This document shows, piece after piece, positions 45,379-54,845 of a DNA stretch of 64,000 bases. Source of the stretch: Planctomycetaceae bacterium (GTDB lineage: Bacteria; Planctomycetota; Planctomycetia; Planctomycetales; Planctomycetaceae). Under the pieces are notes generated by a model. It had not been told where the DNA came from. It did no database searches and saw only the letters and a program-made list of their open reading frames with translations. Position 1 is the stretch's first letter; each line of letters starts with the position of its first letter. The stretch spans positions 1 through 64,000 of the forward strand of contig JAKFWC010000003.1 of assembly GCA_021732975.1 (NCBI GenBank), given 5' to 3'. The position numbers and the translations under genes are program-made.

Positions 45379-47691
45379 TTACACCGCCACCGGCTCGCGG
45401 ACGGCTTCCTTCGGCTCGGATGTGTATTCGCGGTAGTAGACACCGCGATTGACATAGTCGGTATCTTCGTTAACCGACAGATCGTTGGCAACGACGCCGA
45501 GCACTTTGATGCCGTGCGTCTTCAGCAATTCGCGGGCTTGGGCCATCGAACTCATGCTGCTCTTGCCGAGCCGGACCACCAGCAGTGTCCGTTCGGTGTG
45601 CCGGGCGATCACGCACGGATCGCTGACGGCGAGCATCGGCGGAGCATCGACGAGCACAAGGTCATATTCGTCACGCGCATCTTTCAGCAGTCGCGACAAC
45701 CGGGCAGACGACAACAACTCGGCGGGATTTTCCGGCGACGGTCCCGCAGGCAGGACCGACAGATTCTCGATCAGCGTTTGCCGGACGAGCGGCATCCAGT
45801 TGACTTCGCCTTGCAGGACATCGGTTAAACCGACATCGGCCGGGATGCGGAACAAGCGGTGGGCAGTCGGTCGCCGCAGGTCGGCATCAATCAGCAACAC
45901 GCGCTTGCCCGATTGCGCAATCGCCACGGCGAGGTTGGAAATCGTGGTCGATTTGCCATCGCTCGGTTCGGGACTGGTGATCAGCAACAATTTGGCTTGA
46001 GCATCTTCGCAGGCGATGTTCACCGCTGCCCGCAAAGATCGGAAGTTTTCGGCTTCCAACGAATGAGGGGCCAGCAGGTACCGCATGCCCGGATGAGCGT
46101 GGGCGGTCAACGGCGATGAGCGATCTTCCTGATGACCGAAGCGGGTGATGCTGCCGAGCAACGGATGATGAATCATCGTGCGAACATCGGCCAGCGTCTT
46201 GAGGCGCGTATCGCTCAATTCCCGCAGGACGCAGATCGCCGCCATCAGGCCCATCCCCGCGATGGTTCCCGCACCGACGAACTTCAGGATCCGCTTGATC
46301 GACAAGGCGTCCTTCACCGGCGCAAGTTGCTTCAACGAGTAACCGCTGCCGTCCTTTTCGATGCCGACCTGGTTCACTTGCGTGATGAGTTGCCCCCACA
46401 AATCGCGCAGCCGCGTGAGTTCGGCGTTGAGGGACTGGTCCTTCGCCTGAAACCGGGCCACGTCTTTGGCGAGTTCCGATTCGTCGGTGAAGACCTGTGC
46501 GAGTTCCTTGTCGCGGAGCGCCAGCTCTGAAAGCTGCAACCGCAATGATTCAATGTACGACGCGACCACGTCCTGTTCGGGAATCTCTTGCGGGCGACCG
46601 TCCGGACTCTTCGGCAGATCTTCGGGCAAGCGAATTCCCTGCATCCGATAGAACTCGCGGACCGAGGCCAGCGACTTCTGAATCATCTGCACATCGGGAT
46701 GGTCAGTGCCGTAGTCGCGCAGCAGCTTTTTCTCTTCAAGCAGCATCGGCAGATAGCGGTTCTCGAAGATGCCCGCGTCCTGCTGCCGTTGCCGTTCGAT
46801 GTTGGTCGTACCGTCTTGTGTCAGGAAGCGTTGGACGAGAATCACCAGGTTTTCGTGCGGTTCGCCATTCTTCAAGCCATCGGCGAGGATCTTCTGCCGC
46901 GATTGTAGTTCGGCTTGACGCAGCAGGTTGAGCTTGCGCTGTTCTTCGATCGCAATGATGCGCTCCTGATGGACGTTCGTGGTCAGGTTACCGTCAGTGG
47001 CTGTTGCGCCGAGCGGTGCTTTCCACTGGAACGGCGCGCTGTCCCGGAATTCGTGGTATTCCTGTTCGCGCTGGCGGAGCTTGGAGAGCAGGTCGTCGTG
47101 AGCCTGCTGCACGCTGGTCAGGACTTCGTTCGCTTTTTCCTGCCGCGTGTTCTGCAGGTAAACGGCGTACGCTCCGACGATGGCCTGCACGACAGCCCGC
47201 GCATCGTGGGCGTTCTTGTCCGAATACGTCAGCGTCAGCACGTTGGTAAACGAACGGTCCTGACCGGAGGTTCGTTTGACCTTTAACCCGGAGATGATGT
47301 CCTCGACAACTTCCTCGCGATCCTCGGCTGCACGGAAGATGCTGAGTTGATCGAGCTTCGCCGTTTCCACAGCGCGGTCGATGATCATCGGGCTGAGAAT
47401 GATCGCGATGTGTTCGCTTCGTTCACCCCAATCGCTGAGCGTCCGCTGCTCGGCGGGAATCGGGCTGGTGTGCTGCCGCGAGACCAGGATCTGAGCCGTC
47501 GCGTCGTACTCCGGACCGGCTTTCAGGTAATAGCCGAATCCCAACGCTAATCCAATGGCCGCGCCACAGGCCAGCCACCAGCGATACCGTAGCGCGAGCA
47601 TCGCAAAATTGATGGGCTTGCGGTAAGCCTCTTCGTCGGGATGCGTATGCCCCGGCAATTTCCCGGCGTGAAACTCGAATTCTTTCGTCAC
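45379..47691 (-). CDS. wzc: Wzc-like tyrosine kinase fused to polysaccharide chain-length regulator
   Basis: 770 residues. The N-terminal ~490 form the Wzz/PCP part: a helix near 37-55 (WWLACGAAIGLALGFGYYLK), long periplasmic coiled coils, and a second helix near 490-510 (FVGAGTIAGMGLMAAICVL). The C-terminal ~200 residues are a BY-kinase: Walker A' SPEPSDGKSTTISNLA, Walker A'/B region VLLIDADLRRPTAH, then VLVDAPPMLAVSD. A Tyr cluster (TDYVNRGVYYREYTSEP) ends the protein as the autophosphorylation tail. GTG 47691 follows GGAAGGA. It controls exopolysaccharide chain length and export; the epimerase gene lies upstream on the same strand. Confidence 0.92.
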   Translation of the reverse strand: MTKEFEFHAGKLPGHTHPDEEAYRKPINFAMLALRYRWWLACGAAIGLALGFGYYLKAGPEYDATAQILVSRQHTSPIPAEQRTLSDWGERSEHIAIILSPMIIDRAVETAKLDQLSIFRAAEDREEVVEDIISGLKVKRTSGQDRSFTNVLTLTYSDKNAHDARAVVQAIVGAYAVYLQNTRQEKANEVLTSVQQAHDDLLSKLRQREQEYHEFRDSAPFQWKAPLGATATDGNLTTNVHQERIIAIEEQRKLNLLRQAELQSRQKILADGLKNGEPHENLVILVQRFLTQDGTTNIERQRQQDAGIFENRYLPMLLEEKKLLRDYGTDHPDVQMIQKSLASVREFYRMQGIRLPEDLPKSPDGRPQEIPEQDVVASYIESLRLQLSELALRDKELAQVFTDESELAKDVARFQAKDQSLNAELTRLRDLWGQLITQVNQVGIEKDGSGYSLKQLAPVKDALSIKRILKFVGAGTIAGMGLMAAICVLRELSDTRLKTLADVRTMIHHPLLGSITRFGHQEDRSSPLTAHAHPGMRYLLAPHSLEAENFRSLRAAVNIACEDAQAKLLLITSPEPSDGKSTTISNLAVAIAQSGKRVLLIDADLRRPTAHRLFRIPADVGLTDVLQGEVNWMPLVRQTLIENLSVLPAGPSPENPAELLSSARLSRLLKDARDEYDLVLVDAPPMLAVSDPCVIARHTERTLLVVRLGKSSMSSMAQARELLKTHGIKVLGVVANDLSVNEDTDYVNRGVYYREYTSEPKEAVREPVAV

Positions 47692-47787
47692 GTTAGCAGT
47701 CCTTCCGCAAGGAAGTACGAGGAATGCGGTATCAGTATCGGCAGCGAGCGTGGTGTGCCACTGGCTGTGCCTGTGTCTTTGTCTCAA

Positions 47788-48771
47788 TCAGGAGCCAACG
47801 GCCGCGACGACCGGGGTCTTGCCAACCTGTTGTTGATGTTGTTCCACATACCAGGCGACGGTCTTGGCCAGTCCCTCACGGATGGGGACCAGCGGCCGGT
47901 AACCGAGATCGCGTTCGGCCGCCGTAATGTCGGCCCATGAATGCAGCACATCGCCGACGCGCGGGGCTTCAAACCGCGGCGCGAATGGCACCTTCAGTTG
48001 TTCGCAGATCGCCCGCAACAACGTGATCAGATCGAGCGACGAGCCGCACGCACAGTTATAAACTCGTCCGCTCACGCCTGGCACTTTCGCGGCGAGCAGA
48101 TTCCCGGCCACGACATTATCGATGTAAGTAAAATCGCGGGATTGCGATCCATCGCCATAGATGACGGGTTGCTCACCGGCCAGCAACGCCGCCACGAAGC
48201 GGGGAATCACCGCGGAATACGGGCTGTTGGGATCTTGTCGTGGTCCAAAGACATTGAAGTACCGCAGTCGCACAGTTTCGAGACCGTACGTCGACGCGAA
48301 TGCTTCGCAATACAGCTCGGCAGCCAGTTTCGCCGCCGCATACGGGGACAACGGTCCCGGCAACTGACTTTCGCGCTTGGGCATCGCCACGGCATTCCCG
48401 TACGCGCTGCTGGACGCCGCATAAACGACACGCCGAACATCCGCCAGCCGGCAGGCATCCAGCAGGTTGACAGTTCCGGTGACGCAGGCTTCATGTGTTG
48501 CCAACGGGTCTTCAACACTCCGCGGCACCGACGCCAACGCGGCTTCGTGAAAGACGACTTCGACTCCGTCGACGGCACGGTCGACCACGGAACGATCATT
48601 CAAATCGGCATGAAAGAACTCGTAACGACCGGCAACATGGGCCAGGTTGTCGAGTGATCCGGTCGACAGGTTATCGAGGATGCGTACCGTGTGGCCATCA
48701 TTACACAGCCGTGTGACGATATGCGAACCGATGAATCCAGCGCCGCCGGTAACGAGGTATTGGCCCACGTG
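47788..48771 (-). CDS. NAD-dependent nucleotide-sugar epimerase
   Basis: An extended SDR of 327 residues. The Rossmann loop lies right at the start ([13 protein letters not shown]), with [15 protein letters not shown] near residue 75. The catalytic Tyr-Lys pair is in [14 protein letters not shown] near 145 and the sugar-binding stretch is [20 protein letters not shown]. It resembles the UDP-GlcNAc/UDP-Glc C4-epimerases (WbpP/GalE). GTG 48771 fits the family N-terminus; a TTG at 48849 would add ~26 residues. It probably forms an exopolysaccharide unit with the Wzc-like gene 96 bp downstream. Confidence 0.9.
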   Translation of the reverse strand, partial: HVGQYLVTGGAGFIGSHIVTRLCNDGHTVRILDNLSTGSLDNLAHVAGRYEFFHADLNDRSVVDRAVDGVEVVFHEAALASVPRSVEDPLATHEACVTGTVNLLDACRLADVRRVVYAASSSAYGNAVAMPKRESQLPGPLSPYAAAKLAAELYCEAFASTYGLETVRLRYFNVFGPRQDPNSPYSAVIPRFVAALLAGEQPVIYGDGSQSRDFTYIDNVVAGNLLAAKVPGVSGRVYNCACGSSLDLITLLRAICEQLKVPFAPRFEAPRVGDVLHSWADITAAERDLGYRPLVPIREGLAKTVAWYVEQHQQQVGKTPVVAAVGS

Positions 48772-48954
48772 CGAGGTACTCGGAAAGAGTGGTCTCAGCA
48801 ACGGGGCGGGCGCACGGTGCGCCACAAACGGACTGTTGCCGATGGGCAACTCTAGCTTTTATTTCGCACCGTGGTCGTGCCGAAACGAAACTTCCGCGTC
48901 GACTTCTCGCCACGCACAATCGTTAATGCCGGCGCAATCGCTACGAACGGCGGC

Positions 48955-49854
48955 TCATCCCACTCGCGCGCGGCTCTCGGCAAGCATCTTGTCGAACAAC
49001 ACTTTCTGTTCGCCAAGCGAGGTCACTGGGTCAGCCGGCACTTTGCCTTCTTCAAGCAACCACCAGCCTTCGTAATCCATCGCGACGTAGAGGTCGAACA
49101 ACTTCGCGAACGGGTAATCTTTCATGTCCAGCACATGCACGTGCGAGGTCGCGCCGAAGCGTTTGCTGACCATCGCGAAGTTGGCTTCGAGACCGGCCCC
49201 TTGCAGATCCGTCGGGTTCGAGTTCCAACAAACGGCGACATTCGGATTGTCCGCGACATCCATGATCGCCTTGATCGTCGGCAGTTCCTGACATTGCCCG
49301 TGGACTTCGAGCCGAATCTGTTGGCCGAACCCCTCGGCGAACTCGCCCAGTTCGTTGAGCGCCTTGCCGATTTGTTCGATGGTTTTTTCTTTGGGCACGT
49401 TTGGCCAGAAACGATCGGGCTTCACTTTCACGCCGCTGCCGCCGATGTCGTGACTGAGTTGTACGAACGCTTTGGACGCTTCGATGGCTTTCTTCACCAC
49501 GGCGGGGTCGGGATTATCGAAGCGTTCGTCGCTGCCGATGCCCAGGCAGGTGACGCCGCTGTCCACAAAGCGACCGCGCACTTCGGCGCGTTGCATGTCG
49601 TTCAATGCCGGTTCCACGCCGTGCTTGTGAGTGGTGCGGAGTTCCACGCCCAGCACTTTGGTTTTGACGAGGTTGGCGATCAGCGTCGGCAGATCCCAGT
49701 CTTTGCCCCACTGGTAAGTGACGAGTCCGAAGCGGATGTTGCCACCCTTCTTCTCTTGAGCGGCGACCGTGGATGGCAATAGTCCGGATGCACCGAGTAC
49801 GGCCAGTGATCCTGCCGCCGTCGTCAGAAAATCGCGTCGCGTCGCGCTGGTCAT
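48955..49854 (-). CDS. Tat-exported sugar-phosphate isomerase/epimerase-like TIM barrel
   Basis: The twin-arginine signal TRRDFLTTAAGSLAVLGASG is followed by a xylose-isomerase-like TIM barrel (AP endonuclease 2 family). Visible features are FGLVTYQWGKDWDLPTLI near residue 42, GIGSDERFDNPDP near 105, a metal-type His in LEVHGQCQELPTIK near 185, and DYEGWWLLEEG near 265. Exported members are common in planctomycetes and presumed to act on sugars. The substrate is unknown. It is divergent from the next gene. Confidence 0.87.
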   Translation of the reverse strand: MTSATRRDFLTTAAGSLAVLGASGLLPSTVAAQEKKGGNIRFGLVTYQWGKDWDLPTLIANLVKTKVLGVELRTTHKHGVEPALNDMQRAEVRGRFVDSGVTCLGIGSDERFDNPDPAVVKKAIEASKAFVQLSHDIGGSGVKVKPDRFWPNVPKEKTIEQIGKALNELGEFAEGFGQQIRLEVHGQCQELPTIKAIMDVADNPNVAVCWNSNPTDLQGAGLEANFAMVSKRFGATSHVHVLDMKDYPFAKLFDLYVAMDYEGWWLLEEGKVPADPVTSLGEQKVLFDKMLAESRARVG

Positions 49855-49937
49855 GATGCGTCTCCACCGTGTGAAAGAAAGAAGTGCTCAGTATGATGGC
49901 GAGTCGCCGCCACGGATGCCAGTGCGGTCACGCCATG

Positions 49938-49964
49938 GTGAGCGGCTAGCGCCTGGCCGCTCAC
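49938..49964. repeat. Hairpin in divergent spacer
   Basis: GTGAGCGGC-TAGCGCCTG-GCCGCTCAC palindrome between the TIM-barrel and secreted-protein genes. It could be a REP-like singlet or an operator. Confidence 0.45.
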
Positions 49965-49996
49965 AAAACGAAGTTTCACCCGGACAAGGCACCGTG

Positions 49997-51874
49997 ATGC
50001 AACGTCTTACTTGGTTAACGGCTTCGCTGTGTTTGATGATGACGCTTCCCGTCACCGCGGGTGTGTTTTCCCCGCGCGTGCAGCGGGAGGGTGAACCGGA
50101 TTCGTGGAGTGTCCGCACGCTGTTGAGTCACCCCGTATGGCGTGATCTCAACGACGCGGCCTTGGCCCGCGTGCTGGTTGACGTTCTGGCCACTCATGTC
50201 GCCGTGACACCGTTTTCGCCGCGTGAAGGAACGGAGAAACTTCCCGCATGGGCGGTGGTGAACGATCCGCTCAAGTTGTGGCATGCCTATGGTTTGGCGG
50301 ATCGAGCCGCGATCGCCGATGCCTTCGCCGCGCTGTGGCAGGCGACCGGGCGCGGAGCGGTGCGCGTCGTGGAGTTGTCCGGCAGTCCGTGCGTGCTCGT
50401 GGAGATCGAAAGCGGCGGGCAGTGGGGCGTGATTGATCCCGCCAGCCGAGCCGTTTTTTTGAAAGCGGATGGTTCCTTCGCCGCGTGGGATGAGATTCCG
50501 TCGACACCGGCGCTCTGGGAGAAACTGGGCGAAGCCGTCACGTTCCCGCATGACGATATCGCCGCCACACGCACTGCATGGGCGATGTCGAAGATCACCC
50601 GCCGCGGGCACCGTGCTCCGGCAGCCCACACCGCGAGTTTCCTTCTCCGGCGGGGCGAGAAGTTCACACGGTTCGCGACGCCCCAGGGCGAACGCTGGCA
50701 ACTGACCGACGCAGAATTGAAGGACAAGAAACTCGTCGCATTCTGGAACGAAGCGCCGCGCGGGCCGAAGACGCGCGCCGGTGGTCCCGCGGGATATGCG
50801 CACGGCCGATTCGATTACGAGCCGTCACTGAAAGGCGATGACGCCGATGTCCGCGATGGAGCCGATCTGTTGCACAACGTGGCTGTCACTGCCGACGGCT
50901 TGACGCTCACGAAAGCCGGAGAAGGGTCCGCGATTTTTCGTGTCGCATCGCCGTTCCCGATTGTCGGCGAGGCCGGCAAGATCGAAGACGGCAAGGACGA
51001 TAAGGATGCGTCGGTGATCGAGATCGATGCGACCGGAGCAACGTTGTCGTACTCACGCGACTTCGGAGCCACGTGGATCAGCATCGAAACGAAGACATGG
51101 CCGGCCAAAGTCGATCTCACGCAACAGGTGGCGGGGACTTACGGCTATCAATTGCGGATCGAACTGAAAGGCAAACCCAACGAAGCGATCGTTCGCAGCC
51201 TGAAAATGACCACGTGGGTCCAATGTTCGCCGTTGTCTTTTTCAACGTTGAAACCGGGCGAAAATACGTTCCGCATCCGCACGGGGGACGAGCGCGGGCT
51301 GCCGACACAAGCGATGGTGATTGATGCCTCGACTGCTGACGAAAACGGGTTCCTACGGCCTGTGATCCGTCCGCCGAAAGAGTATCGCCCCGGCGATGCC
51401 AACCAGCGCGTGATTGGTCCGTTCACGCTGCGTGTCGGCGCTCCCGTGGGATCGCAGATTGCGTGGATGCAACTCGGCGGCCGCTTCGCCACAAAGCCGG
51501 ATAGTCTGCAACCGGAGTCCGTCGGATGGGGTGCAGCCACCGGCAGCCCGCAAGGCTTCCAACCACTCGACATCGGCCGTATTTCGGGTGAGATGGATTG
51601 GGCGTATGTTCCCGACGCGCCCATTCCCGCGGCATTTTTTCGTGTAGACGCCAAGCCCGCCCTCAATCAACTGCGGATGACAGCCCACTGCTTCCGCTCG
51701 GATCAAATGGTGTCGAACCCGTGGCGTATCACGCACCGCTGGACGGCAGGGACCGAACCGCGCGAGCATGCCGTTGAAGTGGACCAACAAGAGACGTATA
51801 CGGTGACGGTGAACGACGCCAGTGCGGATTCGCAATCGCTGGAACTTGCCGTGCCCGGATCGTTGTCAAAGTAA
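49997..51874 (+). CDS. Large secreted protein, unknown
   Basis: The signal peptide (about residues 1-21, ending PVTA) is followed by ~600 residues without a domain I recognise. The first ~190 residues read like an alpha/beta unit. The rest is beta-rich with repeated short strands (LTLTKAGEGSAIFRVASPFP; YSRDFGATWISIETKTW; NTFRIRTGDERGLPTQ), suggesting stacked beta-sandwich or sialidase-like modules. ATG 49997 is preceded by AAGG. The stop lies 13 bp from the convergent radical SAM gene. An extracellular enzyme or binding protein is likely. Confidence 0.72.
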   Translation: MQRLTWLTASLCLMMTLPVTAGVFSPRVQREGEPDSWSVRTLLSHPVWRDLNDAALARVLVDVLATHVAVTPFSPREGTEKLPAWAVVNDPLKLWHAYGLADRAAIADAFAALWQATGRGAVRVVELSGSPCVLVEIESGGQWGVIDPASRAVFLKADGSFAAWDEIPSTPALWEKLGEAVTFPHDDIAATRTAWAMSKITRRGHRAPAAHTASFLLRRGEKFTRFATPQGERWQLTDAELKDKKLVAFWNEAPRGPKTRAGGPAGYAHGRFDYEPSLKGDDADVRDGADLLHNVAVTADGLTLTKAGEGSAIFRVASPFPIVGEAGKIEDGKDDKDASVIEIDATGATLSYSRDFGATWISIETKTWPAKVDLTQQVAGTYGYQLRIELKGKPNEAIVRSLKMTTWVQCSPLSFSTLKPGENTFRIRTGDERGLPTQAMVIDASTADENGFLRPVIRPPKEYRPGDANQRVIGPFTLRVGAPVGSQIAWMQLGGRFATKPDSLQPESVGWGAATGSPQGFQPLDIGRISGEMDWAYVPDAPIPAAFFRVDAKPALNQLRMTAHCFRSDQMVSNPWRITHRWTAGTEPREHAVEVDQQETYTVTVNDASADSQSLELAVPGSLSK

Positions 51875-51887
51875 ATGGCGGTAGTTT

Positions 51888-52946
51888 TCAAAAGAGCCGC
51901 AACTGACCGGACCGAGGCGTTGCGGGACGGAATTGGCTGAAGTCGTATGCAGGCAGCTTGCGATTGAGGCCGTACTTCTGTGCGAAGACGCGGAAGAGTT
52001 TCTGGACCTGCTCGGCAATGGGACCGGTGCCGACCATGCGCTCGCCCCATTTTGCGCGGTAGATGTTTCCTCCCCGCGTTTCGCGAATGAGTCCTTCGAT
52101 CTTTTGAAGTTTGAGTGGTTGCGTGCGGGTCAGCCATTCGCGGAACACGGGTTCGACGGTTAAGGGAAGTCGCAACAAGACATACGATGCGGCTTGAGCG
52201 CCGGCCATTTTTGCGGCGGCGAGAAGGGCTGGGATTTCGGAATCGTTCAACCCTGGAATGATGGGGGCGGTCATCACCCGCGTGGGGATTCCGGCTTCCG
52301 AAAGAATCTGAATCGCCCGCAACCGGGCCGCGGGAATGCTCGTGCGGGGTTCCATGACTCGTGCCAGTTCGGTGTCGAGTGTGGTGACCGAGATGTTCAC
52401 CTGCACGAGTCGATGCGACGCCATCTCGCGCAGCAGATCGAGATCACGCACGACCAGCGCATTCTTGGTGATGATTCCCACAGGCACACGACATTCGAGA
52501 GCAACTTCCAGGCACTGACGGGTCAACTGAAATTGTCGCTCGGCGGGCTGATAGCAATCTGTCACGCCCGAGAACACGACCACATCCGGCTGCCAGGCGT
52601 CATTCGCGAGGTATTCGCGAAACAACGCTGCCGCATCGTGCTTCACGACGATCTTTGTCTCGAAGTCCAACCCGGCGTTGAAGCCCAGATACTCATGGCT
52701 GTTGCGGGCATAGCAGTACGCACACCCGTGCTGGCAACCGCGGTACGGATTGATGCTGTACCGAAACATGATGTCGGGCGAACTGTTTTCCGAAATGATG
52801 GACCGGGACGTGTCGGTCAGATACTCGACCGGCCGGTGATCGCGCGCGGCGACATCATCGGGATCCCATTCCCAATGTTCAAAGTCCGCCTCGGCATGCG
52901 TCGCCACAAACCGATTTGGTGGGTCGATCATCGAACCGTGTTGCAT
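51888..52946 (-). CDS. Radical SAM protein, PA0069/SPL-like
   Basis: The iron-sulfur triad is plain: C-x3-C-x2-C in YRGCQHGCAYCYARN near residue 75. Other PA0069-family traits are INPYRGCQHGC, VVFSGVTDCYQPAERQFQ and VPVGIITKNALVVRDLDLL. The family is related to spore photoproduct lyase, but the reaction is not established. ATG 52946 is chosen because GAGGG lies 8 bp before it; a TTG at 52970 is in frame. It is convergent with the secreted protein. Confidence 0.9.
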   Translation of the reverse strand: MQHGSMIDPPNRFVATHAEADFEHWEWDPDDVAARDHRPVEYLTDTSRSIISENSSPDIMFRYSINPYRGCQHGCAYCYARNSHEYLGFNAGLDFETKIVVKHDAAALFREYLANDAWQPDVVVFSGVTDCYQPAERQFQLTRQCLEVALECRVPVGIITKNALVVRDLDLLREMASHRLVQVNISVTTLDTELARVMEPRTSIPAARLRAIQILSEAGIPTRVMTAPIIPGLNDSEIPALLAAAKMAGAQAASYVLLRLPLTVEPVFREWLTRTQPLKLQKIEGLIRETRGGNIYRAKWGERMVGTGPIAEQVQKLFRVFAQKYGLNRKLPAYDFSQFRPATPRSGQLRLF

Positions 52947-53060
52947 GCTGTTGCCCTCTTGGGCCGACAAGAAATGACGCCTCTATCCACTCGCCAGTGA
53001 TTACTGAACAGATATACAAAATTGCGGGCGGGAGTCCAAGAGCAGGTGGAGACGGCGGAG

Positions 53061-53267
53061 GTGATCCACAGAGAGCACAGAAGGCACAGAAAGGAGAAGG
53101 AGAGGGGGAAGAACGGAGTACACGGAAAGGGAGAGAAATCGAAAGAACGCAGCGGGTGCATACCACCGTGGTGATTCCAACCAATCAGCAACTCCATCCC
53201 CGTTTTTCCCCTTCCGTGTATTCCGTGGTTCCTTCTCCTCGTCTTTTCTGTGTTCTCTGTGGATCAC
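53061..53267. repeat. Nested palindromic element with CCACAGA arms, left of cpaF
   Basis: Outer arms GTGATCCACAGAGAGCACAG and TGTTCTCTGTGGATCAC; inner ACGGAGTACACGGAAAGGG and CCCTTCCGTGTATTCCGTGG; a central ACCACCGTGGT. It fills the 437-bp spacer before cpaF together with unassigned sequence. The equivalent element is at 54511-54742. Confidence 0.8.
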
Positions 53268-53383
53268 TCCTTCTCGACTTTGCGGCAGCATGTCGGGCTG
53301 ACATCGCGACGCTCGTTGTGTGGGCATGTGGTATCATCGCCGACGAAACCATTCCCGTCTCACGCCTGCGGAACACGAGTGTC

Positions 53384-54493
53384 ATGTCGCGCGAAGCGGT
53401 TTTTGAAGCCAGTCTCGGTTACTTCCTGACGCCGATCCGGCACTTCCTTCAGGATGACACCATCACCGAAATCATGATCAACGGTTTTCGCGAGGTATAC
53501 GTCGAACGCCGTGGACGACTCGAACGAACCGACGCGGCGTTCCCGAGTCACGATGCCTTGCTGTCCGCGGTGCACAACGTCGCGCAGTATGTGGGTCGCG
53601 AGATTGATGAGAATCGGCCGATTCTGGATGCGCGGTTGCCCGATGGTTCACGCGTGCATGTGGTGTTACCGCCGAGTGCCCGACGCGGCATTTATTTCAC
53701 CATCCGCAAATTCAGTCGCGATATTTTTACGCTGGATGATTTGATCCGCCTGGGATCACTGTCACCGATCGCGAAAGAGTTTCTCGAACTCTGTATCCGA
53801 CTGAAGAAGAATACGATCGTTGCGGGGGGGACGGGAACCGGGAAGACATCGCTGCTGAATGCGTTGTCGACGGCGATCCCCGATGAAGAACGGATCGTGG
53901 TGATCGAAGACAGTTCGGAACTGCGGCTCGCGCAACCGCACACGCTGTATCTGGAATCGCAACAGGCTGACACACACGGCCGCGGCGGGGTGACGATCCG
54001 CCAGTTGTTCATCGCGTCGCTGCGGATGCGGCCCGATCGCATTCTGGTCGGTGAAGTCCGCGGTGGCGAAGCGCTCGACATGGTGCAGTCGATGTTGTCC
54101 GGTCACGCGGGCAGTTTGACCACGGTCCATGCGACATCGCCGCGCGATGCCCTCACGCGATTGGAGACGTTGTCGCTGATGTCCGATGTTGAGATCCCGG
54201 TGTACGTCGCGCGGGCTCAGGTGGCTTCGGCGATTCAACTCGTCGTGCAGTTATCGCGGTTTTCCGAAGACGGCTCGCGCAAGATCACGCGGATCGCCGA
54301 AGTGTTGGGGCTCGATGCCAACAACCAGTACCAGGTGCGCGACCTGTTCGTTTCGCGCATGAAAGGCCGCGCTGCCAACGGTCGCTTACTTGCCGACCTG
54401 CAGCCGGTAGGACAGAAGCCGGTGTTCGCTGCCGAAGCCCGTGAGTATGGAATGGATGACGCGATTCAATTAACGACAGCGCTGTGGGATTGA
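53384..54493 (+). CDS. cpaF: CpaF/TadA-type secretion ATPase (orphan)
   Basis: A 369-residue ATPase of the type II/IV secretion family. The N-domain is near 1-110 (FLQDDTITEIMINGFREVYV). Walker A VAGGTGTGKTSLLNAL is near residue 145, with Asp box EDSSELRLAQPHTLYLE, His box and Walker B in SLRMRPDRILVGEVRGGEA near 210. GHAGSLTTVHATSPRDALTR is near 240. In Tad pilus clusters it powers assembly, but no tadB, tadC or pilin gene is here. ATG 53384 has a weak ribosome-binding site and the frame is open far upstream through the palindrome. A stand-alone role or use with distant parts is open. Confidence 0.92.
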   Translation: MSREAVFEASLGYFLTPIRHFLQDDTITEIMINGFREVYVERRGRLERTDAAFPSHDALLSAVHNVAQYVGREIDENRPILDARLPDGSRVHVVLPPSARRGIYFTIRKFSRDIFTLDDLIRLGSLSPIAKEFLELCIRLKKNTIVAGGTGTGKTSLLNALSTAIPDEERIVVIEDSSELRLAQPHTLYLESQQADTHGRGGVTIRQLFIASLRMRPDRILVGEVRGGEALDMVQSMLSGHAGSLTTVHATSPRDALTRLETLSLMSDVEIPVYVARAQVASAIQLVVQLSRFSEDGSRKITRIAEVLGLDANNQYQVRDLFVSRMKGRAANGRLLADLQPVGQKPVFAAEAREYGMDDAIQLTTALWD

Positions 54494-54510
54494 GGGTCAA
54501 AGAGGAGAGG

Positions 54511-54742
54511 ATCCACAGATTTCACAGAAGGACACAGATTAGAAGAGAAGAGAGATAGACAAGAAATAAGAAGAGGGAACCACGGAGGACACGGAAAGGA
54601 GAAAGAGAACGACAAGGGAGCAAAGCAGAACCCCGATCGAGCAAGCCTGAATCACAAACGGCGATTTCCATCTCAGCTCTTATTCCATAGTTCCTATTCT
54701 TCTTCATTCTGAATCTGTGTCCTTCTGTGAAATCTGTGGATC
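54511..54742. repeat. Palindromic element with CCACAGA arms, right of cpaF
   Basis: GATCCACAGATTTCACAGAA-GGACACAGATT at the left is matched over about 30 bases by its inverse, ending CTGTGGATC, at the right. It has an inner ACCACGGAGGACACGGAAAG stretch without a full partner. It lies directly after cpaF. Confidence 0.85.
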
Positions 54743-54775
54743 GTCCTTCTGTATTTTTCTGTCCTGAAAATGAAG

Positions 54776-54803
54776 AACCCCAGAGATCGTGATCTCTGGG
54801 GTT
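54776..54803 (-). terminator. Terminator of the HEAT lipoprotein gene
   Basis: AACCCCAGAGATC and GATCTCTGGGGTT pair perfectly over 13 bp. On the minus strand the stem is followed by a T-rich TTCTTCATTTTC. Confidence 0.6.
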
Positions 54804-54845
54804 CACTGAGTCGAGTACCGTCCGACGACTAAAGCGGCAAGCGGA

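Noticed and set aside
53061-53267. CCACAGA element considered as part of the cpaF coding region
   Set aside because: The frame is open through it, but the translation is low-complexity and the CpaF family N-terminus starts at 53384.
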